Below are positions 57,267 to 64,000 of a DNA stretch of 64,000 nt, piece after piece (within the stretch, counting starts at the first letter, position 1; every line of letters begins with the position of its first letter). The position numbers and the translations under genes were made by a program. The notes below the pieces were generated by a model. That model was not told the DNA's origin. It saw only the letters and a list, made by a program, of their open reading frames with translations, and searched no databases. The stretch is from Saprolegnia diclina VS20 (lineage: Eukaryota; Oomycota; Saprolegniomycetes; Saprolegniales; Saprolegniaceae), in contig NW_008246082.1 of assembly GCF_000281045.1 (NCBI RefSeq), forward strand, positions 418,448-482,447. Reading direction: 5' to 3'.

Positions 57267-58003
57267 TCAAAAGGGAAAGATTTGGCCGCAGTTGGAGATG
57301 AGCACGGCTTGCTTGGGCTGGCCGCTCTCGGTGGCTGTGAGCTGCTGGAGCAGCCCGAGCGTCTCAAAGCTCCGCTCGCCAATGAGGCTGCCGACAACGA
57401 CGTTCTTGTTGTCGAGCCATGGCGCCTACAGGAAGCTTGCTTGGCTTGGTCGCAACTGTGTAGTCGTACAGAGGCAAAGAGGATGCTGAAGCGGGATCCG
57501 TTCGAGTCGGGGCCGGCGTTGACCATCGAGACCGTGCCAGGACCCACATGCTACGCACGATTCGTGGTCGCACACATGGTCGATGGCCGCTCTATCGCTG
57601 TCGTACCCGCAAGAGAAAATTCTCATCTTCAAAGAGGCGCGTAGGGTATATGGACGTGCCGCCGTTGCCATCAATGTCGCCGGCCTGGAGGTGCGAGTCG
57701 AGGACGATGCGGCCAATGGGTCTAGAGCATCATGATCGTTGCTACGAAGAGGGTACGCGTCGTACGTGCCAAGGTAGTGCAAGGCGCGGCCACGTGCGTC
57801 CTTGCAGTCGCCCGTGCAGAGCGCGCGAAAGTTCTCAGCTGCCTTGGGCACCACGTCAGCGCGAACCTACGACTCGAAATGTGCAAAGTCGCGCCACATC
57901 GCGAGGGCACCTCGATGAGCATGCGCCCAATGAACTGCTTGGCGACGGTGATGTCGAGGAAGACGACGGGGTTCTCGCGCCGACTGCCCTTGGCTTTGGG
58001 CAT
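57267..58003 (-). CDS. Cyclophilin-type protein with altered active site
   Basis: A minus-strand gene with at least three introns. Start MPKAKGSRRENPVVFLDITV, then FIGRMLIE|VRADVVPKAAENFRALCTGD and GRALHY, all standard cyclophilin. After splicing comes IGRIVLDSHLQAGDIDGNGG and SIYPTRLFEDENFLL, then GTVSMVNAGPDSNGSRFSI, APWLDNKNVVVGSLI and ISNCGQIFPF at the end. In cyclophilin A numbering (from memory), Arg55, Gln63 and Trp121 are kept. Phe60, Met61, Gln111, Phe113 and His126 read Ser, His, Arg, Ser and Asn. It is thus a cyclophilin fold whose prolyl isomerase and cyclosporin-binding activity may be reduced. It is probably cytosolic or nuclear. It converges with eS4. Confidence 0.83.
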
Positions 58004-59291
58004 ACCACGATGTTGATAGCTGGTGAAACTGCCGTCGACGACGTGGCGGCAGCGCTGTGCAAGGCGAGGAGGACCACGAAGTAGCTTCTCTTCAAGATCG
58101 TACAACTAGCCAACGTCTTCCAGAGAGCGCCGGTCAATGCTGGAGCGGCGTTGCCACCCGTGGTGCATGCACACGACACGTCGACGGCATGCTCGACAAG
58201 AAAAGACCGTAGATCTTGCAAGCGGCAAACGTGGCGGAAGGGTAGCCCACCACTGCTCCCATCAATCTATGTGCGCTCGGTTCAATGTCAAGCCGCCTTC
58301 CTCCGACTACTTAGGTACGTGTGAGCGTACATTTACGAGGATGCGATGTGACGGAGCGCTGCAACTGAGGAAGTGGAGAATAGCAACAGACTGGTGACTC
58401 ACACGAGTGGAAATAACGCCGAAACAGGTCGATTTGGTGGTTTAAAGTGCTACGCTACTGGAGGTTGGATGTATCAGTTTGCAGTTAAAAAGTGTAATTT
58501 TTGTTCTTCACCGAGAATCTCAGGGGATTGACAGAAATTGGTTTCTCCTCATCTACATCCACGACTCCTAAGTCTACGAAATATCTAGATACTGGAAACA
58601 GATCAGAGAGGTAAAGCGAATCTCGAGTATCGGCATCCTTCCGAAGAAGTAAGTTGACCGTCGTGAAACGTAGAGTTGAGTTCATCACTCTGTTCCGACT
58701 ACACTATATCACTAGCTACTTGCTCGATGGCTGGCAAATTCCAAACTGAGCTAACTGTTGCACATGGCGTCACCATCGAAAATTGACTGGCGGAGACACC
58801 CCGCGTTTTCATTGGCTAAAATTCCGGAATTTCGGTTTTTGGCGCCAACGGTTGTCGAAGGAGTCTCCGCGACGACTACACTTGTGGTTCCACGAGGCCA
58901 ACCGTTCGTAGGACCACGCGATGCTGCTGCTGCGATAGCTAACAGTTCTACTACATAGCTGTACTATCAAGCTAACCGTGTATTTTTATGATTGGAGATG
59001 CACGCAGCACAGCAGCCAGAAGCGCTTTGGTATCTCCTTGTAGAAAGTGCAGAGGACGAGTTCAAAATGGCAAAGCTCGACCTGGCAGGACCGTGATGCG
59101 TCGAGAGAGGTCCAAGCAACTACAAGGAACGGCACTGCGATCGTCCCCTTGGAGTAGCAACGCCAGGCGCCTTTGCATTAGCTAAGGTGTCAAGCCAACG
59201 AAGCAAGAGAAATGGCGCCCTCGCAAGTCGTTGCGATATAAGAATAGCCAAGGAGCTACCCAGCATTAGCCGCTCTACACCAGGCAGACGC
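58004..59291. other. Long intergenic stretch with a low-GC patch
   Basis: About 1.3 kb with no supported gene. From about 58420 to 58760 GC content drops clearly and codon-like bias disappears. A minus ORF (58485-58688, NLLLRKDADTRDSLYLSDLF) looks protein-like but has no domain and A/T-ending codons. It may be a fragment of a mobile or transferred gene. Confidence 0.4.
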
Positions 59292-59740
59292 ATGACGGAG
59301 CCGGCGAGAAAGTCCAAGGTCAAGAAGAGCGTACGCTGCAAGCTCCGAGTCGCTCGCTATAGCCGTTCGCGCTTCTTCTCGTAGGCCAACCACGTGTACA
59401 TCACAGAGCGCACGCGCGTACGACTGCCCTTCGTCCTTGCCGCCTTGTCGCTTCACTCGTATTAGTACTACAAGACGGACGTGCCGACCGTCGACGTGCT
59501 CGTGGAAGCCGCCAAGCTGCAGCGCAAGCTCGACCACGCCCGCGAGCTTGGCAAGGACCCGCGTACACTCAACTTCATTCGACCTCGTGCATACCATTTC
59601 ATCCTATCGCAAATGTAGACAACACGGAGGCGTGGAAGCTCGAGGCGCAAGCGCTCACGCAGCTCGGGCAGCTGGAGAAGTGGCAAGGCCGCGACGCCGC
59701 CGGCGATGCGTACAAAGCAGATCGGTCTCATGTATATTGA
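59292..59740 (+). CDS. Small four-exon protein, helical (TPR-like)
   Basis: Four short exons join in frame to 96 residues: 59292-59330, 59385-59417, 59466-59562, 59619-59740. All three introns follow the local GTAC...TAG pattern. The protein starts with a basic patch (MTEPARKSKVKKS) and continues ANHVYITERTRYYKTDVPTV. Amphipathic helices follow (VDVLVEAAKLQRKLDHAREL; EAWKLEAQALTQLGQLEKWQ). The helical pair resembles half of a TPR-type repeat, but no family is recognised. It is too fragmented to appear as a long ORF. It converges with the K+ channel gene 75 bp away. Confidence rests on frame agreement at all three splice junctions. Confidence 0.62.
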
Positions 59741-59815
59741 TGCAGAAATACATATGCGTAGCTTCATGACGCAAGCCGCGCGCGTCTGCCGAATGAACAC
59801 GTTCAATAAGCGGCT

Positions 59816-62800
59816 CTAAGACACCACATTCTTGTTCGTCTTGGCGCGCACGAGCGACTCGATGGTCGTCACGAGGCTGCCCACGCGTTGCACCTACACA
59901 CTCACGTCGTAGAGTCCATGCGGGAGCTACGCTTGTACCTTGGCGTCGAGGTCGTCGAGGACGGCACTGCGCTTGGCGTGCGCCGCGACAAGCAGCGGCA
60001 CCACCGACTCCCCCTTCCACTCGCGCACTAGTTGAAGTCCCATCGTCCCCGTAGGCTCAGTCTTTGTTCCAAGTGTACCTTTGCCGACAACATCGTCGCC
60101 GTCGGTAATCGCGCCGAGCCGGAGTTCGCGCACCTGGGATGCAAGACATCGTCTCCATACTCGAGACGACGACACGACCGATACCTTTTGCATGTACTTG
60201 AAGAGCGCGCGGTCCGCCGAGTGCGTCGCCTTGTTGGCTTTCTCGAGCTTGTGCCGGCGCCACGCGGCTTTGATGAGGTTCACGGCGGCGTCCAGTCGCG
60301 ACTTCTGCCAGCGCTTGTAGCGCACAACGTACAGGACCCGCTCTTCGCCAAACGTGGTTTGGAGCGACCCCATGAAGAGCGACGTGAGCATTGAAATGAC
60401 CTACTTGCGTGCATCAACGCCAGATCACGGAGGGCGTCGTACGATGGTGCCGCCAATGATGCCACCGAGGACCGTGAGGAAGCGGCCGCCGCGCGTGCGG
60501 GCGTAGTAATCCCCGTACCCGACGGTCGCCATCGTCACGACAATGAGCCACGAGGACGTCAGATCCGAGTCGAGCGCCGACGGGATGCTACGCTCCATGA
60601 CCGAGACGCCCGCGGCCGTCGCGAGCCACGTCACGAGCGTGCAAAACACAAACGCAAACACTAGTCGCCGCTTCAAACCTCGGCAATACCACATTTCAAA
60701 CGACTTTCGTACCAGGACGGTGGTGAAAGATCGCGCGAAAGTGCCAGAGCGGCGAGTCGGTGCTCACGTTGTGGAGCGACCCGAGGAAGTCGACGCGCTG
60801 GCCGTAAAACCCAGAGTGGTTCCGGACAAGGCGCACAATCCAGTAGAGCCGCACGAGCATGACGAGCCCGAGCGTCTCGACGGGGTACCGTAGGCGGTAG
60901 TAGCACCCGCCGTCGAGCCGGAGCATCTGACAACGACAAACGTTGCGTCTCGACACGATATATCGCAGCGTACCGGTAGCGTGCACGTCGACGCGTCGAA
61001 TTGAAACTCGTCGAGCACGACAAAGCCCGTGATGAACGGCGGGACGATCCACAAATTCGCCATCAGCTCGGCCACGAGCGTCAACCGCGTCGCTGGGTGG
61101 CGCCACAAGGTCGCACACGCCGGCACTTGGTGCCGAAGCTTTGCGATTTGCAGCGTCAGCTGCGTGCGCGTCACGAGCTGCGACGCGAGCACGAGCGTCG
61201 AGACCAAGATGACCACACTGTACGTTTGGCCGGGTGCCGATAGCTACGCGAAGGCGTCCGCTTCCTGAAGAAGAGAGGTGCGCGTACCGCATTGCGAGGG
61301 TACGTGATGTGCCCAAAGACAACGTCCACTAGAGACACATGTGGTCCAGTTCCGCATCTTTGACTGCATGTACCTTCCCAGATCGAATGCAGCTGGAAGA
61401 GCATGAGGAGCAGTCCCAGCATCGCGAGCGTGATGCACACGCCGTCAACGTGCTTTCGAAGCGCGTAGAGGTGTTTGATGGACGCTAATTGACGCAGCGC
61501 TACGCAGCGACCATGTAATTTTTTCAACAAACAAGACGATCGCACCCTCGCTGGCGACCGCCGTGAGCGCCGAGCTCTGGAGCTGCGCGCTGTACGTCGT
61601 GGCTTTGACCCCTTGCATGTGCACGGCCACCGTGAAGCGGCTGTCTTCCGTCCACGCCTACAGAGCACAGAATCAACGACGCCCGTCAACGTCCGAACGA
61701 CGTACGAGACGAAAGAAGAGGAAGAGCGCGATGAGCGTGATGTACAAGGCGGGCATTTGGTCAAAGACGGGCCAGCCAAAGTGGCGCCCGACAGTCGGCT
61801 CGGTCGAGAGCCCTATCTCAACGCATATGCCGACGTCGAAAACGCGTATCCCAGTAGATACCCGTGGCGTTGATGGGGAGCGTATAGCAGAGCGCACCAC
61901 ATGCACGCGCAGCAAGCCACGTTGCGTTGGTGATGGAGAGGATCCGGTGCGTCGACGGGTCCGTCACTTGGCCGTACGACGCAGGCTCGTAGTTGAGCTG
62001 CTGGCCAAAGACCCACATGTCCAGCGGTAGCATCCAGAGCTACTCCAGCGGATGAGACGAAGCGCATCTTGTTGTCGTACCGTGAGCGAGGCGACGAGCC
62101 ACTTGCCCGTGAGCACGACGCGGCGGCGTCCCACGCGCAGCGCTAGGCACTCGGTCTTTAGCCCCGGGAGGTAAATGCCGCGGACGGTCGCCAGCGTCGG
62201 GAAATCCCAGTCTTGTACGAGCACCTGGCATCGGCAACGTAGTCGCGACAGACTACGAAAGCGGACGTACCACAAGGTGGAGAACAACCACGAGACCGCT
62301 AAGGAACGCCCGCCACGAGTCGTGCAAAAGGTGATCGGGCGACCGGCCAAAGAGCGCTTGGCACCAAGTCGAGAAGGCAGGCAGGCCCAGCACCGCAAAG
62401 ACGATGGCGCCGACAATGTACAGCCAGAAGAAGAAGATGCGGCACGCGTGGTGGCGCCACACGTGCGTGCGCAGCGCGAGCATCCAGCCGCCATACACTG
62501 CCTACCATACAATACTATTAATCTATCAACGAGGTAGAGAGGAAGCGGCGTACATCGCAGCGGGTCGAGTCTTGGAGCATCGTGTCGAGCACGGCAAAGA
62601 GAACGAGCGCGTTGAAGACGAGCGAGATGCCCCGGACCGCGGGGTACAGCTCAACGTACGAGACGTCGACGACGCCCGTGACCTACATCGTCCGTGACAT
62701 CCTCGTCTTCTGCTTGGACACAGGCATCATACAGCGAGCGTCGAGGGCACAAAGCAGTTGTAGATGGAGGCAGCGACGACCATGACGAGCGGGGTGACGA

Positions 62801-63460
62801 CGAGCATGACCGCCCACGAACCCTGCGACGACGACCCGATGTGCACCTCGTGGCGGAAAGCCTTGCCATCGTTCGCAGTGCCCGACACTAGGATGCGTTG
62901 GCGACGACGTATAAGCAGCGACGGAGCGTACCACTGCGATAGGTAGCAGGCTGGAGGGTCCCGTCCGCCGCCTTGGTCTCGACGGACCTGCTTCGCATGA
63001 TGAAAGGTTCAAGGACCACTGTACACGCACCGAAAGCTCGCATGGCCGGCGGAAAACATAGTCCAGGACTCATGGAGCGCTGGGAAGACGGCAAGTCGAG
63101 CCAAGACGGCGCCGAGCACGAGCGAGACCATGGCAGCAATCACGCGCGCCGCCTAATGCGTCGCATGAGCGTTTGCATCTCGGTTGCACGTACGTTGGTG
63201 CTGCTTGTATCGTCTTGCAGCGTCGAGCGGCAAAGGAAGTTGAACGCGGTGCCATACAGCGGAATGTAGGCCGCCGCATGCGAGAGGCCGACCGGGTTGG
63301 TCTGGTGCACGATGACGTTGAGCACGAGGAGCAGGAGCGCAGCGAGGACGCGCATGTAGGGCTGGCGCAGCGAGCTTCCCGTTCGCGTCTCCTGGCGCTC
63401 GACGTACGTCGTCTTGCCCCGGCGCCGGACGACCCACGGGTCGACGGTCCAGAACCCCAT
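59816..63460 (-). CDS. Large membrane protein with C-terminal K+ channel module
   Basis: A minus-strand gene with many short introns, read as one gene from ATG 63460 (MGFWTVDPWVVRRRGKTTYV). The first half holds several TM helices (YMRVLAALLLLVLNVIVHQT, AMVSLVLGAVLARLAVFPAL, AVMLVVTPLVMVVAASIYNC, IFFFWLYIVGAIVFAVLGLP, ALYITLIALFLFF) and hydrophilic loops. The second half is a cation channel: S1-like VCITLAMLGLLLMLFQLHSI, an Arg-bearing S4-like helix (VMLVRLYWIVRLVR), then the K+ selectivity filter TVGYGD at 60509-60526 with flanking pore helices. After S6 an SK-type calmodulin-binding-like helix (NLIKAAWRRHKLEKANKATH) and a coiled-coil end follow. It is probably a Ca2+/calmodulin-regulated K+ channel. 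The N-terminal half could be a separate gene. Confidence 0.72.
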
Positions 63461-63600
63461 TTTCCTCGCGACTGATGGAAAAATAGATTCCTTTGGCTAT
63501 TTATTTTATGCGCACAATCAATACAGCATACATATACACTGTGAACCATGCGAAAATAAAATAAACCGACAAATGACAACCGCCCGCATAACCGATTGTG
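63461..63600. promoter_or_regulatory. Short divergent promoter with A/T-rich repeats
   Basis: 140 bp between divergent starts. TTTATTTTATGCGCA (63501-63515) and TGCGAAAATAAAATAAA (63549-63565) form an imperfect inverted repeat of the recurrent GCATTTTATT element, one copy facing each gene. Confidence 0.45.
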
Positions 63601-64000
63601 ATGGAGACCGACGAGGACGCGCTCTTCCTCCTTGAACTCATCGTCGACAGCCTGAGCTTGGAAGGACTTGCTTGCTCTGCTGACCAAGCGCTCTCGATCG
63701 GCTTCCAGCTGCTTGCGTTCGACGTTGTCCTGCTGCATGACGTCCATCTCAAGGCTACCGAGCAGGCATGTCTTGTCCAGAAGGGCAAGTCGTGCATGTT
63801 CCGCATGCCCATGGACCGTTTCGTGGACGACGTCGCTGCGACGCCGCTCGCTCTCATGGTATTGAAGACCTCCAATACGACCTCAATGCAGCTCCTCGCG
63901 TTCACGTGCATCGACTTGCCGATGGTTTGTCGTCGTCGAAGGATGAACGACGGTCTCATGACACATAGCACAGCCGAGCCGCCACGCGCGCTCGGAACGC
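63601..64000 (+). CDS. MAP10-like protein, N-terminal part (runs off window)
   Basis: The frame from ATG 63601 is open for 133 codons to the window end without a stop, with G/C-ending codons. The protein starts MMETDEDALFLLELIVDSLS-like (the preceding GTG is not used), then ALSIGFQLLAFDVVLLHDVH, QKGKSCMFRMPMDRFVDDVA, TPLALMVLKT and SMQLLAFTCIDL. The order LFxLELxVDxxxLE, FxLLxFPxLL, GKSCLFR and PLYxLLL is the N-terminal domain of microtubule-associated protein 10 (MAP10), a C2-like module. Human MAP10 stabilises microtubules at spindle and midbody; a basal-body/axoneme role fits the zoospore context but is inference. The overlapping minus-strand ORFs (63070-63747, 63501-63971) are shadows. 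Confidence 0.72.
   Translation, partial: METDEDALFLLELIVDSLSLEGLACSADQALSIGFQLLAFDVVLLHDVHLKATEQACLVQKGKSCMFRMPMDRFVDDVAATPLALMVLKTSNTTSMQLLAFTCIDLPMVCRRRRMNDGLMTHSTAEPPRALGT

Noticed and set aside
63070..63747. 225-codon minus-strand ORF near the window end
   Set aside because: It spans the divergent promoter and the first channel exon in a wrong frame, and overlaps the MAP10-like frame; no domain.

Overview
The window looks like nuclear DNA of a water-mould oomycete of the Saprolegnia/Achlya group. The evidence is a cytochrome-b5-fused delta-5 desaturase of 470 residues that closely resembles the one I remember from Saprolegnia diclina, a GPCR fused to a phosphatidylinositol-phosphate kinase, a FYVE-GRAM-VASt protein, ankyrin proteins with 28-residue units, very strong G/C preference at third codon positions, and short introns (about 40 to 75 nt) that mostly start GTAC and end TAG. 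No bacterial operon, CRISPR array, rRNA, tRNA or intact transposon was found. Exon joins were made by hand from reading frame and protein family, so internal boundaries are less certain than gene identities. || Layout. 0-2.1 kb: no gene, but a cluster of AAAACRYGTTTT palindromes. 2.1-9.2 kb: delta-5 desaturase, a DUF4203/TMEM198-like membrane protein, tRNase Z. 9.7-29.4 kb is very compact: Cof-type HAD phosphatase, SWI3/SMARCC chromatin remodelling subunit, WD40 protein, LRR-IQ protein, phosphatase-like type I membrane protein, p115/Uso1 tether, Dim1 rRNA dimethylase, a small membrane protein, FYVE-GRAM-VASt lipid-transfer protein. 29.8-38.1 kb: mitochondrial DUF4460 protein, AN1 zinc finger, a nuclear-looking helical protein, then a second DUF4203 protein placed between two paralogous type II membrane proteins. 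38.6-49.2 kb: amidohydrolase, polytopic membrane protein, secreted subtilisin, RanBP2-finger HECT ubiquitin ligase, GPCR-PIPK. 49.4-64 kb: ankyrin protein with an in-frame stop, short Cys/His protein, CPAP/SAS-4 centriole protein, ribosomal protein eS4, divergent cyclophilin, a 96-residue four-exon gene, a large membrane protein with a K+ channel pore, and the start of a MAP10-like gene that leaves the window. || Genes are independently transcribed. Many neighbours are convergent with gaps of 4 to 50 bp or divergent from promoters of about 140 bp. Shared themes are membrane lipid signalling and transport (PIPK, FYVE/VASt, desaturase, p115), RNA maturation and translation (tRNase Z, Dim1, eS4), and zoospore centriole/cytoskeleton parts (CPAP, LRR-IQ, MAP10-like). 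Two recurrent intergenic motifs, TATCCGGATA and GCATTTTATT, sit 50 to 200 bp before many starts and are candidate promoter elements. A TATCAAG/TTGATA box recurs inside introns.
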